A stretch of 64,000 bases of DNA from an uncultured Ilyobacter sp. (GCF_963668085.1 NZ_OY764058.1:868001-932000); one strand, 5' to 3'. Shown: positions 1 through 9,244, counted from the stretch's first letter. Notes: a model not told the origin generated them from the letters alone. Translations and numbers: made by a program.

Positions 1-226
1 CTATCTTTGGAAGTAGTGTACTGTGAGCTCCTGAAAGGATGCTGCAAGCAACTACGTCTACGTCTTCTTGAATTGCAGCATTTACGATCTCTTCAGGTGT
101 TTGACGAAGTCCAGTGTAGATAACTTCCATCCCTGCATCTCTAAGTGCTCTTGCTACAACTTTTGCTCCTCTATCATGTCCATCAAGACCTGGTTTAGCT
201 ACTAAAACTCTAATAGGTTTATCCAT
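1..226 (-). CDS. mcmA2: Methylmalonyl-CoA mutase, B12-binding small subunit (partial, runs off window)
   Basis: This is the N-terminal 75 codons of a stand-alone cobalamin-binding subunit. It reads [20 protein letters not shown], and the DGHDRG segment is the B12 lower-ligand motif (DxHxxG) of methylmalonyl-CoA mutases. A strong AGGAGG lies 8 bases before the ATG. With the upstream large subunit it should form the enzyme that interconverts succinyl-CoA and methylmalonyl-CoA, with adenosylcobalamin bound here and catalysis in the other chain. The gap to the large-subunit gene is 32 bases, so the two are co-transcribed. The 3' end lies outside the window; a full subunit of this kind is usually about 130-140 residues. 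Confidence 0.93.
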   Translation of the reverse strand, partial: MDKPIRVLVAKPGLDGHDRGAKVVARALRDAGMEVIYTGLRQTPEEIVNAAIQEDVDVVACSILSGAHSTLLPKI

Positions 227-258
227 TTTTAAATCCTCCTAAAATCTATTATTAATTA

Positions 259-1935
259 TTATAACTTGATGCTTTGCTTGTACTCTCCAAATACCTCTCT
301 CATAACTCCACAAATTTCTCCAAGAGTTCCATATGCTCTTACAGCATCAACGATGTAAGGCATTAGGTTTTCATCTGTAGAACAAGCAGCTTTTAGAGCA
401 GCCAATTTTTCAGCTACAGCATCATTGTCTCTCTTAGCCTTAAGTGCTGCGATTTTGTCAGCTTGCATTTGTCCAACAGCTGGATCAACTTTTAATAGAT
501 CTTTTGGTGCGTCTTCTTCGATTATGTACTTGTTCATACCAACGATGATTCTCTCACCTTTTTCGATATCCATTTGGTAGTTGTAAGCAGCATCCATGAT
601 CTCTTCTTGGATATAACCTTTTTCGATAGCAGCTGGTGCTCCACCAAGTTCGTCAATTTTCTTGATGAACTCCATAGCTTTATCTTCGATATCTTTTGTT
701 TTTGCTTCGATGTAGTAAGAACCTGCTAATGGATCAATTGTATTAGTTACTCCACTTTCTTCTGCAACTATTTGCTGAGTTCTTAGTGCTACTCTTACTG
801 AATCTTCAGTAGGAAGAGCTAAAGCCTCATCTTTAGAGTTTGTATGTAGAGATTGAGTTCCACCCATTACAGCAGCAAGAGTTTGGATTGCAACTCTTAC
901 GATGTTGTTCTCAGGTTGTTGTGCAGTAAGAGTAGATCCTCCTGTTTGAGTATGGAATTTAAGAGCCATTGATTTTGCACTCTTAGCTCCGAATCTTTCT
1001 TTCATGATCTTAGCCCAAAGTCTTCTAGCAGCTCTGTATTTTGCTACTTCTTCTAAAAGGTCATTGTGAGCGTTGAAGAAGAATGAAAGTCTAGGAGCAA
1101 ATGTATCTACGTCTAGTCCAGCTTTTACAGCTGCATCAACGTATGCTATACCATCAGCAAGAGTGAATCCTACTTCTTGAGCAGCTGTAGATCCAGCTTC
1201 TCTGATATGGTATCCAGATATTGAGATTGTATTCCACTGAGGTACTTCTTTTGAACAATATTCGAAAATATTAGTTATAAGTCTCATTGATGGAGTAGGT
1301 GGGAATATGTAAGTTCCTCTAGCAATGTATTCTTTTAGGATATCGTTTTGGATAGTTCCTCTAAGTTTGTCAGCAGAAACTCCTTGCTTTTCAGCAACTA
1401 CGATGTACATAGCAAGTAGTACAGACGCAGGTCCGTTGATTGTCATTGAAGTACTTACTTTACCAAGATCGATTCCTCCAAAAAGGATCTCCATGTCAGC
1501 TAGTGAGTCGATAGCAACTCCAACTTTTCCAACTTCTCCTTCAGATAATTCGTGATCTGAGTCATAACCTATCTGTGTAGGAAGGTCAAATGCAACTGAA
1601 AGTCCCATTGATCCTTGCTCGATAAGATACTTGTATCTCTTGTTTGATTCTTCTGCAGTTGAGAATCCAGCGTACATTCTCATTGTCCAGTATCTACCTC
1701 TATACATTGTAGGCTGTACACCTCTTGTATAAGGATATTCTCCAGGGAATCCAATTTCTGACATGTAATCTACATTCTCTACATCAGCAGGTGTATAAAG
1801 TCTCTCGATTTCTTCTCCTGATCCAGTTACAAACGTTGATCTCATTTCAGGTCTTTTTTCTAGACCTTTTTTTGTTTTCTCGTCGTACTTTGCAAATCCT
1901 TCTTTCACTTCAGCGAGTTTTTCCGCTTTGAACAT
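259..1935 (-). CDS. mcmA1: Methylmalonyl-CoA mutase, catalytic large subunit
   Basis: A 558-residue protein covering only the TIM-barrel substrate domain of methylmalonyl-CoA mutase. It ends where fused mutases would continue into the B12 domain, which is encoded separately just downstream. Family motifs visible are [16 protein letters not shown] (about residues 76-91), [17 protein letters not shown], and [18 protein letters not shown]. It catalyses the cobalamin radical rearrangement between succinyl-CoA and (R)-methylmalonyl-CoA in the cytoplasm, the central step of succinate-to-propionate fermentation. An AAGGAGGA ribosome site precedes the ATG. The CoA-transferase gene ends 46 bases upstream, so a common transcript is likely. 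The split organisation resembles archaeal and many anaerobe mutases. Confidence 0.96.
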   Translation of the reverse strand: MFKAEKLAEVKEGFAKYDEKTKKGLEKRPEMRSTFVTGSGEEIERLYTPADVENVDYMSEIGFPGEYPYTRGVQPTMYRGRYWTMRMYAGFSTAEESNKRYKYLIEQGSMGLSVAFDLPTQIGYDSDHELSEGEVGKVGVAIDSLADMEILFGGIDLGKVSTSMTINGPASVLLAMYIVVAEKQGVSADKLRGTIQNDILKEYIARGTYIFPPTPSMRLITNIFEYCSKEVPQWNTISISGYHIREAGSTAAQEVGFTLADGIAYVDAAVKAGLDVDTFAPRLSFFFNAHNDLLEEVAKYRAARRLWAKIMKERFGAKSAKSMALKFHTQTGGSTLTAQQPENNIVRVAIQTLAAVMGGTQSLHTNSKDEALALPTEDSVRVALRTQQIVAEESGVTNTIDPLAGSYYIEAKTKDIEDKAMEFIKKIDELGGAPAAIEKGYIQEEIMDAAYNYQMDIEKGERIIVGMNKYIIEEDAPKDLLKVDPAVGQMQADKIAALKAKRDNDAVAEKLAALKAACSTDENLMPYIVDAVRAYGTLGEICGVMREVFGEYKQSIKL

Positions 1936-1981
1936 ATGAAGTTCCTCCTTGAATAAAATAATTAGTTTGTTGGAAATTTAT

Positions 1982-3484
1982 CTATTTAATTTTCATGCTG
2001 CCAGTTTTAACGAATCTATCATGCCAAGAAAGTGCTTCACCAATAATGTGCGGCTCGTGACCTCCAACCTCTTTCTCAGCTCTTTCAAGATAATCTAATA
2101 ATGCAGGTCTGTAGTCAGGATGAGCACAGTTATTTATTATAGCTCTTGCTCTTTCTCTTGCAGTAAGTCCTCTAAGGTCAGCAGTTCCCTGCTCAGTAAC
2201 AACTACCTGTACGTCGTGCTCAGTGTGATCTACATGAGATACCATAGGTACGATTGAAGAGATGTCTCCTCCCTTAGCAGTAGAAACAGTTGTGTATATA
2301 GAGATATAAGCATTTCTAGTAAAGTCTCCAGATCCACCTAATCCATTCATCATTCTGTTACCCATAATCATCGTAGAGTTTACGTGTCCGTACATATCTA
2401 CTTCTATAGCTGTATTCATTGCTATTACACCAAGCTGTCTAGTTAGGATTGGGTTGTTAGAAATTTCCATCGGTCTTAGTATACAGTATTTTGCATAATG
2501 TTTCATGTTTTCTTTTAATTTTACCAATCCTGTATCAGAAGGTGTGAATGAAGTTCCTGATGCAACCCTTACTTTTCCTGCGTCGATAAGGTCAAACATT
2601 GAATCCTGTATAACCTCTGTAAAACATGTAAGATTTTCAAAATCAGAATCTACTAATCCACCTAGTACTGCGTTTGCAACAGATCCCACTCCCGATTGAA
2701 GTGGTAGAAGGTTTTCAGGAAGTCTTCCTTCTGCAACCTCTTTTTTGAAGAATTCAATTATGTTTGCTGATATTTTTTTAGAGTCCTCATCTATTGCTCC
2801 TAGAGGTCTAACGTTATCAGGAATGTCACATTCTACGATTGCTGCGATTTTAGCAGGATCACATGGAATATAAGTAGTTCCTATTCTGTCTCCTGGATCT
2901 TTTAGTGGGATAGGCTCACTAAATGGTGGCTTCTTCACTGAATATATGTCATGACAACCTTCAAGTTCCATAGGTTGAGTCGAGTTGATTTCAACGATTA
3001 CGATATCTGCGTTTGCTATTCCTTGAGGAGATACTCCTACTGATGTTGTAGGTATTATTCCTCCGTCTTCTGTTATTGCTATTGCTTCTACTATGGCTAT
3101 ATCAATGTTTCCAAAGAAACCATAGTCAACATATCTTGGTACATGGCTAAGGTGCATATCTTGGTATGCCACCGTTCCGGCATTTAGTGCTTTTCTCATG
3201 TCTTTGTTTGTCTGATATGGGAATCTTCTTGCGATCGCTCCTGCTCTAGTCAGTGCTCCGTCTAATTCATCCCCTACTGATGCTCCTGTAATAAGAGTAA
3301 GGTTGTATTTTTCCTCTGAGGCTTCTGCCATTTTTGCTAATGCAAGAGGTACTGCCTTAGGGTATCCTGCTGGCGTGAATCCACTTGTAACCATAGTCAT
3401 TCCAGGTTTTACAAGTTTTGCAGCTTCTTCTGCTGTCATTACTTTTCTTTTCAGTTCTTCGCAACGAATACGTTCTTTTAGCAT
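1982..3484 (-). CDS. Succinyl-CoA:acetate/propionate CoA-transferase (Cat1/AarC/ScpC family)
   Basis: A 500-residue class I CoA-transferase of the acetyl-CoA hydrolase/transferase family. Visible motifs are SGVGSVANAVLGGL (about residues 264-277), FTEVIQDS with Glu290 matching the catalytic Glu of AarC-type enzymes, and VTEQGTADLRGL near residue 430. In propionate formers this enzyme activates succinate using propionyl-CoA or acetyl-CoA, so the CoA is recycled without ATP. Its position directly upstream of both mutase subunits fits that role: it makes the succinyl-CoA the mutase consumes. The start is supported by GAGGTGGG eight bases before the ATG. The exact CoA donor (acetyl or propionyl) cannot be read from sequence. 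Confidence 0.92.
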   Translation of the reverse strand: MLKERIRCEELKRKVMTAEEAAKLVKPGMTMVTSGFTPAGYPKAVPLALAKMAEASEEKYNLTLITGASVGDELDGALTRAGAIARRFPYQTNKDMRKALNAGTVAYQDMHLSHVPRYVDYGFFGNIDIAIVEAIAITEDGGIIPTTSVGVSPQGIANADIVIVEINSTQPMELEGCHDIYSVKKPPFSEPIPLKDPGDRIGTTYIPCDPAKIAAIVECDIPDNVRPLGAIDEDSKKISANIIEFFKKEVAEGRLPENLLPLQSGVGSVANAVLGGLVDSDFENLTCFTEVIQDSMFDLIDAGKVRVASGTSFTPSDTGLVKLKENMKHYAKYCILRPMEISNNPILTRQLGVIAMNTAIEVDMYGHVNSTMIMGNRMMNGLGGSGDFTRNAYISIYTTVSTAKGGDISSIVPMVSHVDHTEHDVQVVVTEQGTADLRGLTARERARAIINNCAHPDYRPALLDYLERAEKEVGGHEPHIIGEALSWHDRFVKTGSMKIK

Positions 3485-3596
3485 ATTTTTTATCCCACCT
3501 CGTCTTTTATAATATGGTTTGCTCGTGTTTCAAATCCATTACATTTTATATAGTCCAAACTTAAAAATATTTTTATTCAAAGACAAATTCTCAGGT

Positions 3597-3631
3597 TTGG
3601 CACAGATTTTATCTACTTTAATCTGTGCCAA
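3597..3631. terminator. Strong hairpin between transporter and CoA-transferase genes
   Basis: A 12-bp perfect inverted repeat (TTGGCACAGATT / AATCTGTGCCAA) with an 11-base loop lies just past the transporter stop codon. No T-run follows it on the minus strand, so it may be an mRNA-stabilising or processing hairpin rather than a full terminator. It could let transporter and enzyme genes be expressed at different levels. Confidence 0.5.
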
Positions 3632-3653
3632 GCCATATTTAAAAGGTTAAAAT

Positions 3654-5018
3654 TTACATTGGTAGTTTATGTAATATTATTGTGAAGAGTACCATTCCAA
3701 ATAATGCAAATGGGTATGTAGCTCCGTATCCTGCTGCAGGGTCATCGTTACCTACTGCATCGATTGCCACTCCTAGTCCAGGAGTAGATGTCATACCACC
3801 ACAGATAGCTCCAGAAAGCATGATCCAGTTGATTCCCATGAAGTATTTTCCTACGATGAATCCGATTGTCATTGCAACGACTCCAACCATTAGTGAAACA
3901 AATGCTAGGAAAAGTCCTGATCCAGTAAGTGAATCTATAACTGCAAATCCATATCTAAGTCCAACTATTGCAAGGAAAAGAGCAAGTCCTACTTCTCTTA
4001 TTGCTGCAAGGATCTTCTTATCCATTCTAAAGTGGAACATTCCAACTTTACCGATGTAACCAAATACAAGTGCTGCTATTAGTACTCCTCCTGTAGAACC
4101 AAGTCCGAAGTATCCTAGAGGTCCTAAGAAGATTTTTATCTTACCGATAAAGTAACCTACTGCACAAGCAAGTATGAATGCTGTCAGGTCAAAAGTTACA
4201 GTTTCTATCTCTTTTACTCCGCCAGCTGCTTCTGCTGCTGCCATCTCTTCGTTAAACTTTTTATATTCTTCATCTACATTCAATCTGAATATAATTGGGA
4301 AGAATCTCATAGCTATAATAACTATTATTACTCCAAATGGATATCCGATTGCGTGTCCTACTCCAACTCCTGCTTCTGCCTTTACCACAAATTCATCAAC
4401 TTGTGCAGGTGTAAGAGATGTTGTGTTGTCAAGAGTTACTCCATCTTCACCAAGGATATTTAATATTCTTCCTTTATCGTGATCATCTAGTTCACTATAC
4501 TCTTCAGCCCATCCTCTAGCGTGTTCTCTAGCTGTCTCGATGGCTGCTGCAAGTCCTGGAGAACTTGTAAGTGCTCCTGTGTAAACTCCTGAAACCTCAT
4601 AAGGACTAGCATTTTTACTCATAAGTGTAAGACCATAAGTAGTAGCCGCTCCTAAAAGAGTAATGATGAATCCAAGAATTATAAATTTTGCACCGTATTT
4701 TTTAATAATGACACCAATCTTATCTGCTGCAAGAAGTCCAACTGCTGCAACGAATAGTATCAAGAAAAGTAAGAAAAACATCTTATCTACAACAGATATT
4801 TTTAGAAGCTTTTGTGCCGCTTTTACATGACCAGCAACGTCTCCCGCTGCGACAGTTTCAACTGCCATCTTCCTTACTGCCCATCCCATTCCAAGTCCTG
4901 TAAACAGTGTCCCTGAAGTTCCTATTTTTAGAAGTTTACCAAGTATCATTCCTGTAACAACTGCGACGAACATCAGTACAAACTGGTCCATCATAAAGCT
5001 CATCAAATCAAATTTCAT
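3654..5018 (-). CDS. AspT/SucE-type (aspartate:alanine exchanger family) membrane transporter
   Basis: A 454-residue polytopic membrane protein with roughly ten hydrophobic segments in two similar halves. Each half carries the family signature: GALTSSPGLAAA in the first and GGMTSTPGLGVA in the second. The hydrophilic loop between the halves (about residues 160-270) is acidic and shorter than the TrkA-C-containing loop of AspT. The start is set at the ATG preceded by GGGAGGAATT. A longer frame upstream lacks a ribosome site. Characterised relatives exchange aspartate for alanine (AspT) or export succinate (SucE). Its place at the head of a succinate/methylmalonyl-CoA operon suggests exchange of a C4 dicarboxylate against a product such as propionate. 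The substrate is inferred from context only. Confidence 0.85.
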   Translation of the reverse strand: MKFDLMSFMMDQFVLMFVAVVTGMILGKLLKIGTSGTLFTGLGMGWAVRKMAVETVAAGDVAGHVKAAQKLLKISVVDKMFFLLFLILFVAAVGLLAADKIGVIIKKYGAKFIILGFIITLLGAATTYGLTLMSKNASPYEVSGVYTGALTSSPGLAAAIETAREHARGWAEEYSELDDHDKGRILNILGEDGVTLDNTTSLTPAQVDEFVVKAEAGVGVGHAIGYPFGVIIVIIAMRFFPIIFRLNVDEEYKKFNEEMAAAEAAGGVKEIETVTFDLTAFILACAVGYFIGKIKIFLGPLGYFGLGSTGGVLIAALVFGYIGKVGMFHFRMDKKILAAIREVGLALFLAIVGLRYGFAVIDSLTGSGLFLAFVSLMVGVVAMTIGFIVGKYFMGINWIMLSGAICGGMTSTPGLGVAIDAVGNDDPAAGYGATYPFALFGMVLFTIILHKLPM

Positions 5019-5187
5019 AATTCCTCCCTCGTTATGTTTTGGTGAAAATAATAACTCGTACAGCCTCAAGTATTCCTAAAAGTTGTACACGCAAGGTCAG
5101 CAATGCTGCCCCGAAAGATTCTTAAGATGGTGTTAGGGTCCGGATCCTATTTTCTCAAGAAAATTTTAGTATGTTTCTATAAAATAA

Positions 5188-5289
5188 AAAAGTTGATATA
5201 CTCTCTCCTCGGTCCATATATTATAGCGGTTACATAAAAATATGCTTAACGCCTAATATACTTCTCTTAAAGAAAGTAAATCAACTTTT
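5188..5289 (-). promoter_or_regulatory. Structured 5' leader of the transporter/mutase operon (possible attenuator or riboswitch)
   Basis: On the minus strand the 320-base gap before the transporter contains a long closing stem. AAAAGTTGAT at about 5280-5289 pairs with ATCAACTTTT at about 5188-5197, followed by one mismatch and 3 more pairs. The stem encloses a second extended hairpin (TATATTA...TAATATA, then GCG-TTA...TAA-CGC, loop near 5235). The closing stem is followed by T6ATTTTA, as in an intrinsic terminator. Internal-loop segments (AAGAGAAG, GGACCGAGGAGAGA) are purine-rich, as in ligand-binding junctions. It does not match the cobalamin, TPP, FMN, SAM or glycine consensus. A regulatory RNA is likely; its ligand is unknown. 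Confidence 0.5.
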
Positions 5290-5339
5290 ATTTTACCGTT
5301 TAAAGAACAAAGGGTCGCTTTATTCCCGCGGCAAAACCG

Positions 5340-5675
5340 TCACTTACTAGTTTCCAGGGCTTTTCTGTTTTCTAAAGCTTTGAGGTATCGATCACAACAT
5401 ATCTTCGTAGCAGTTATTAATGCTTTCCTAGTGGAACCATGATAATCGTTTTTGAATTTATGCTCGAGACCACCGATATCTGTCAGTTTCTCTCCTTCAA
5501 GTATCCTCTTTACAAATTCTCTAGCTAATTTCGTTACCAGCGAACAGTCTGCTTTAATTATTTCTCCAGTCTCTACATCTACTTCCATACTCACGCCTAT
5601 CACTGAATAGATATCAGATGCGGAAATTCCTCCTGGTATTTTTGAATACCCTGTGACTAATACTCTATTTCCCAT
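5340..5675 (-). CDS. DUF3870 family protein
   Basis: A 111-residue soluble protein reading MGNRVLVTGYSKIPGGISAS and later GVSMEVDVETGEIIKADCSLVT, the features I associate with the DUF3870 family of anaerobic Firmicutes and Fusobacteria. Its biochemical role is unknown. The start is placed at the ATG preceded by AGGGGTG; an in-frame ATG 12 codons upstream lacks a ribosome site. It is the first gene before the structured leader and the transporter-mutase operon, on the same strand. It may therefore be a co-regulated accessory protein, but nothing in the sequence shows a function. Confidence 0.75.
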   Translation of the reverse strand: MGNRVLVTGYSKIPGGISASDIYSVIGVSMEVDVETGEIIKADCSLVTKLAREFVKRILEGEKLTDIGGLEHKFKNDYHGSTRKALITATKICCDRYLKALENRKALETSK

Positions 5676-6130
5676 TGCAACACCCCTGAGAAAATTTTCT
5701 GTAATTATCATTTAGTAACATCATTCACATTAAAGGTATACCTCTTTTTTAGTGTTATATTCAATTACTTTATTTCAATGTTACCCATATACAATATATA
5801 TATAGATTCTCTATCCCAGTGATACCAAAGAAATTAATTTCATAACTCCTTTAAAAAAAAATGAAAAAAGTTAAAAAATGTTTTGATTACATACGTTTTG
5901 AAATTTCTTCGAATCCAAACATTTTATTTTATTTATGTTTAAGATTGTTTTTATAAATATTTTGAACTCTCTTTTTTTACAAAAAAAAGTTATAAAATTC
6001 ACATATTTTTAAAAAAGAAAATCAGCACATTAAAATATTCTCTTTGTACTGATTTTTATATGAGAAAATTGATAGCAATCTAAGTTACTCTTTTATTTCA
6101 AATTAAAGTATTGAATTTATAAGAATTCGT

Positions 6131-6312
6131 TACTTTTCTCTTGAAAGAAAAGTAACCAAAAGTTCAAGCCTGTGAAACTCTCTCTTTTTCTCTGTGCCCT
6201 CTGTGGCCAAAAGGTTTTATCCTTATTCGTGTTAATTTTTTTGTCTTTTATAAGATTTTCATTCGTGACAAAATCTTTTGACTTTAATATCCTTGTAAAT
6301 TCAGTAATTTAT
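6131..6312. repeat. Dispersed intergenic repeat, copy 1 (in gap 5676-6377)
   Basis: The 700-base gap 5676-6377 has no convincing gene. It contains a hairpin (GTTACTTTTCT / AAGAAAAGTAAC, 6131-6157), then a 142-bp block at 6171-6312 that recurs with a single visible mismatch at 15453-15594. Both copies are preceded by a similar 'taaagtattgaattta' string and a GTTACTTT hairpin. A degenerate inverted copy lies near 8661-8735 and hairpin-end fragments lie near 19108-19170. No transposase is associated. It behaves like a miniature, non-autonomous intergenic repeat family. Confidence 0.8.
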
Positions 6313-6377
6313 CAACAAATATTTCAAGTAGAAACTAAGTTAATGGGATTTCTTTTGGAAAACAATAGCTATAAAAA

Positions 6378-6773
6378 TCACTGAACAACAAATTCCTTTG
6401 ACTCTAAAATTTCCCCGCTATCATCGGTTAAATCAACTATCCAACTTCCTTTATCATATAGATTTTTTGATGACCAGGTACGCCATCTATAACCTTTTAT
6501 CTTAAGTGATACAGATGCCATCATTTCTTTTGTCCCGTCATTTTTTACGAGATACCATTTATGAAAAACCTTTTTTTCATCCACACCTATATCTGTAAGT
6601 TCTGTAAAAAACACCGCCCGCTCTCCAAAATAAAACATTTCCCTCTGAGGTGCAGGTTCTTTTTGAACTATAGCGTCTGTGAGAACAGACCTAGAGACAT
6701 TATAATAAGTCTCCCCGTAGGCAAAACTCAAAACCGTCATAAAAATTATCACACCAAATATTTTCTTCATCAT
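6378..6773 (-). CDS. Exported DUF2914-domain protein
   Basis: A 131-residue protein with an N-terminal signal peptide (MMKKIFGVIIFMTVLSFAYG, cleavage probably after YG). One small domain of DUF2914 type follows, with the conserved spacing of HKWYLVKND, GYRWRTWSSK, GSWIVDLTDDSGEIL and a terminal EFVV. Such domains are found in periplasmic or secreted proteins, sometimes attached to regulators; no catalytic role is known. The start is the ATG preceded by AAGGGGGG; a longer frame upstream lacks a ribosome site. It stands alone on the minus strand, divergent from the next small exported protein. Confidence 0.75.
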   Translation of the reverse strand: MMKKIFGVIIFMTVLSFAYGETYYNVSRSVLTDAIVQKEPAPQREMFYFGERAVFFTELTDIGVDEKKVFHKWYLVKNDGTKEMMASVSLKIKGYRWRTWSSKNLYDKGSWIVDLTDDSGEILESKEFVVQ

Positions 6774-6998
6774 AAATACCCCCCTTGCTAAAAAAGAAAT
6801 ACCCTTTGAGTATCTCATATCATTTTTTCATTAAACGGTAAAAAATAAAACCGGTTATTAAATAGTATATACTAAATTTAGAGCCAATACTTTTTTAAAA
6901 ATTATTTAATGTAAAAGACACCTTTTTGACACATAGCTTACCTAGTATTTTATTTAGTTGTTTTTCTTTAAAATTTATATCTAAATGGAGGTATGCCT

Positions 6999-7487
6999 AT
7001 GAAAAAAATGTTAATTGTATTGATGTTACTGGGTTGTTTTTCTTTTTCCCAGACAAAACCCTTTGGACACGTACACTTTAGCAAAGATCCTCTGCTGATT
7101 CCTTTTGCAGCAGCAGTTACCATATTTGGATTGGTAACTTTAAACAACCAAAATGACTATAAGGAATTTGAAAATGGAATAAAAGAAACTTTGTTCCTTA
7201 TAGATGAGGCTGACGACATCGAGGAGTTGACCAGAATAAAGGCAACTCATTCAAAATATTTTACAGAACCTGTAGAAAGCCTCTATCGTGAGAAAAAAAG
7301 AACCCTTGAAACTACAAAATACGTTTCTCAAAATATCACTAAAGGTGAAGAACTTACAATATTCCTTATACGTGATGCAGAGAGTATAGAGGAACTAGAA
7401 AGTATAAAGGAAAAAAGATTAGAATACTTTACTGAAGATGTCCAAGATGAATATTTTGCCAAGAAAAAATCCATCTTAAAAAAATAA
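6999..7487 (+). CDS. Small exported protein with an internal ~48-residue duplication
   Basis: A 162-residue protein of unknown function. It has a signal peptide (MKKMLIVLMLLGCFSFSQ), then a short hydrophobic stretch (LLIPFAAAVTIFGLVTL) that may anchor it. Two tandem helical units follow: LIDEADDIEELTRIKATHSK... and LIRDAESIEELESIKEKRLE..., sharing the pattern D-x-IEEL-x-x-IK, then YFTE and a Lys-rich end. The start is set at the second ATG because GGAGG lies 7 bases before it and only one base before the first. The duplicated helices suggest a scaffold or binding role in the envelope; no family is recognised. Confidence 0.65.
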   Translation: MKKMLIVLMLLGCFSFSQTKPFGHVHFSKDPLLIPFAAAVTIFGLVTLNNQNDYKEFENGIKETLFLIDEADDIEELTRIKATHSKYFTEPVESLYREKKRTLETTKYVSQNITKGEELTIFLIRDAESIEELESIKEKRLEYFTEDVQDEYFAKKKSILKK

Positions 7488-7516
7488 TATTCTAATTAAA
7501 TTGAAAATTTTGTGTC

Positions 7517-7543
7517 AGAGCTCCTGTATAGGGGCTCTTTTTA
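7517..7543 (+). terminator. Intrinsic terminator after the small exported protein
   Basis: AGAGCTCC, a 6-base loop and GGGGCTCT (8 pairs including one G-U) are followed directly by a T-run. It lies 30 bases past the stop codon at 7487. Confidence 0.85.
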
Positions 7544-7617
7544 ATTATTATCTTCTCCCAAAGTTTCTTAAAATAAAGATATTGACTAAGAGAGACTTTT
7601 ATTATTTTAAAAAAATT

Positions 7618-8436
7618 CTAGTTGTTTATACTTTTGATATAGTATCTGTTATTTTCTTTTTGTACATCTATTTCTATTTCAAAAATTTTAGACAAATTTT
7701 CCGAATTAAGTACCTCGTCCTTATTCCCCTGCTTAAAAATTGTTTTATCATACATCAAAGCCACATGGGTAATTTCCTGAAAGATCTCTTCAATATGGTG
7801 GGTTACCAGTATAATAGTGGACTTTTCAGATAACTTTTGTATAAACTTTATAAAGCTGTTTTGAGCCTTTATATCCAACCCCACTGTGGGTTCATCTAGT
7901 ATTAATGCCTTGGGATCATGTATAAGTGCCCTTCCGATGATGCACCTTCTCAACTGTCCAGTACTCATCTGATGTACTTTTTTATCTTTTATTTCTAAAA
8001 TTTTAAGAAATTCCAAGACCTCTAAAACCTTTTGGTGCTGTTTTTTTGTAAAGTCATGATATTTAAATATCCCAATAGAACTATAATAACCACTTAAGAC
8101 CACTTCATAGGCAGTTGCATACTTTCCATGTATTCCAAAATAATTGTGCAGATCGTTTGTGATGATTCCAAGGTTTTTTCTGATCTCAAATAAACTCCAT
8201 CTGTCCTTCCCAAATATCTGTTTTCTAAAGGGATAACCTGTATTGGGATGCAGGTCATTTGATATTAATTTGATCAATGTCGATTTTCCGCTTCCATTTG
8301 CCCCTAAAATAGCCCAGTGCTCATTTGTATTGATTTTAAGGTTTATATTTTCCAGAACTGGTTGCCCCACTTCATAATTTATATGTATATTTTCAAAATC
8401 AATTATATTTTTTAAAAATTTTTCTTCTTTTTCCAA
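7618..8436 (-). CDS. Stand-alone ABC transporter ATP-binding protein
   Basis: A 272-residue ABC ATPase. It shows Walker A GANGSGKST (about residues 44-52), a Q-loop region, an unusual signature MSTGQLRR in place of LSGGQ, Walker B ALILDEPTVGLD with catalytic Glu, and the H-loop LVTHHIEE. The pattern resembles the ModF/YlmA-like subgroup, whose members often lack an adjacent permease. No permease or binding protein lies nearby. The start is a TTG preceded by AGGAGGGTG. The substrate, or whether it drives transport at all, cannot be told from sequence. Confidence 0.85.
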   Translation of the reverse strand: MEKEEKFLKNIIDFENIHINYEVGQPVLENINLKINTNEHWAILGANGSGKSTLIKLISNDLHPNTGYPFRKQIFGKDRWSLFEIRKNLGIITNDLHNYFGIHGKYATAYEVVLSGYYSSIGIFKYHDFTKKQHQKVLEVLEFLKILEIKDKKVHQMSTGQLRRCIIGRALIHDPKALILDEPTVGLDIKAQNSFIKFIQKLSEKSTIILVTHHIEEIFQEITHVALMYDKTIFKQGNKDEVLNSENLSKIFEIEIDVQKENNRYYIKSINN

Positions 8437-8660
8437 TTTTTCACCCTCCTAATCTCTTTATTTTGAAACCTATATCTGAAAATACTATTACATCTTACCA
8501 TATATCTAATATTTCTTAAATCTAATATGAAGTATGTATACTTTAAATTGCTATTGTAATAAAATATGGGATTTTTTAAAAATACACAAAGTCTTTTTTA
8601 ATCAAGAACCCCACCAATAGATTAAACAAATCAAATTGCTGCCTGAAAGAAATTTTCATA

Positions 8661-8735
8661 AATTACTGAACTTACGAGAAAATTAAAGTCAAAAGACTTT
8701 GGTCACAGAGGACACAGAGAAAAAATAGCTTATTT
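8661..8735. repeat. Degenerate inverted copy of the dispersed repeat (gap 8437-8867)
   Basis: In the divergent 430-base gap between the ABC ATPase and HxlR genes, the reverse strand reads CTCTGTG-CCTCTGTG-CCAAA, CTTTTGACTTTAAT and AGTTCAGTAATTTAT. These are the start and end of the 142-bp repeat at 6171-6312 with its middle deleted. A TATAAT at 8792-8797 may serve the HxlR gene. I see nothing else in the gap. Confidence 0.6.
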
Positions 8736-8867
8736 CTATCATAGAATTTTGAATTTTTCTTATAAAGTAATTTTTTTACTATCTTTTATGATATAATACT
8801 ATCATTAAATAGGCCAGTTTAACAAGTATGTAATTTTATGCTTTATATAGTAAGAAAGGAGAGTACG

Positions 8868-9209
8868 ATGGATAATAAAGATATTTTAAATGATTGCTCT
8901 AACGGAGCTATCTGTCATATGGCATATACCATGAATAGAATCGCCGGTAAATGGAAGTTGGTTATTTTGTGGCATATCTATGATAAAGAGGTCATAAGAT
9001 ACGGAGAGTTAAGAAAAAGTGTTGGCAAAATCACACATAAAATGCTCAGTAACCAACTTAAGGAGCTTGTAAGCGACGGTATAATTCACAAAGAAATTTA
9101 TCACCAGGTCCCTCCAAAGGTAGAATATTCCCTTACCGAATATGGTAAAACCTTGGCCCCTATAATGGATATGCTCTATGAATGGGGAAAGAAGTATAGA
9201 AGGGATTAA
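8868..9209 (+). CDS. HxlR-family winged-helix transcriptional regulator
   Basis: A 113-residue DNA-binding protein with the HxlR/MarR-like winged helix. Family hallmarks include MNRIAGKWKLVILWHI, YGELRKSVGKITHKMLSNQLKEL and the wing VPPKVEYSLTEYG. Two N-terminal cysteines (NDCSNGAIC) could act as a thiol or redox switch, as known for HypR and QorR/YodB relatives; that is inference. The start is the ATG preceded by AAGGAGAG, because an upstream in-frame ATG has no ribosome site. It is monocistronic, divergent from the ABC ATPase gene, and ends at a strong terminator. The target genes are unknown; members usually regulate an adjacent gene. Confidence 0.88.
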   Translation: MDNKDILNDCSNGAICHMAYTMNRIAGKWKLVILWHIYDKEVIRYGELRKSVGKITHKMLSNQLKELVSDGIIHKEIYHQVPPKVEYSLTEYGKTLAPIMDMLYEWGKKYRRD

Positions 9210-9244
9210 TCCCCTCCTTCTAGATCTTCAAAAAATTTGATATC

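Noticed and set aside
5188..5289. Cobalamin riboswitch before the B12-dependent mutase operon
   Set aside because: The conserved B12-box and the GCCACTG-type core were not found on either strand of 5019-5339.
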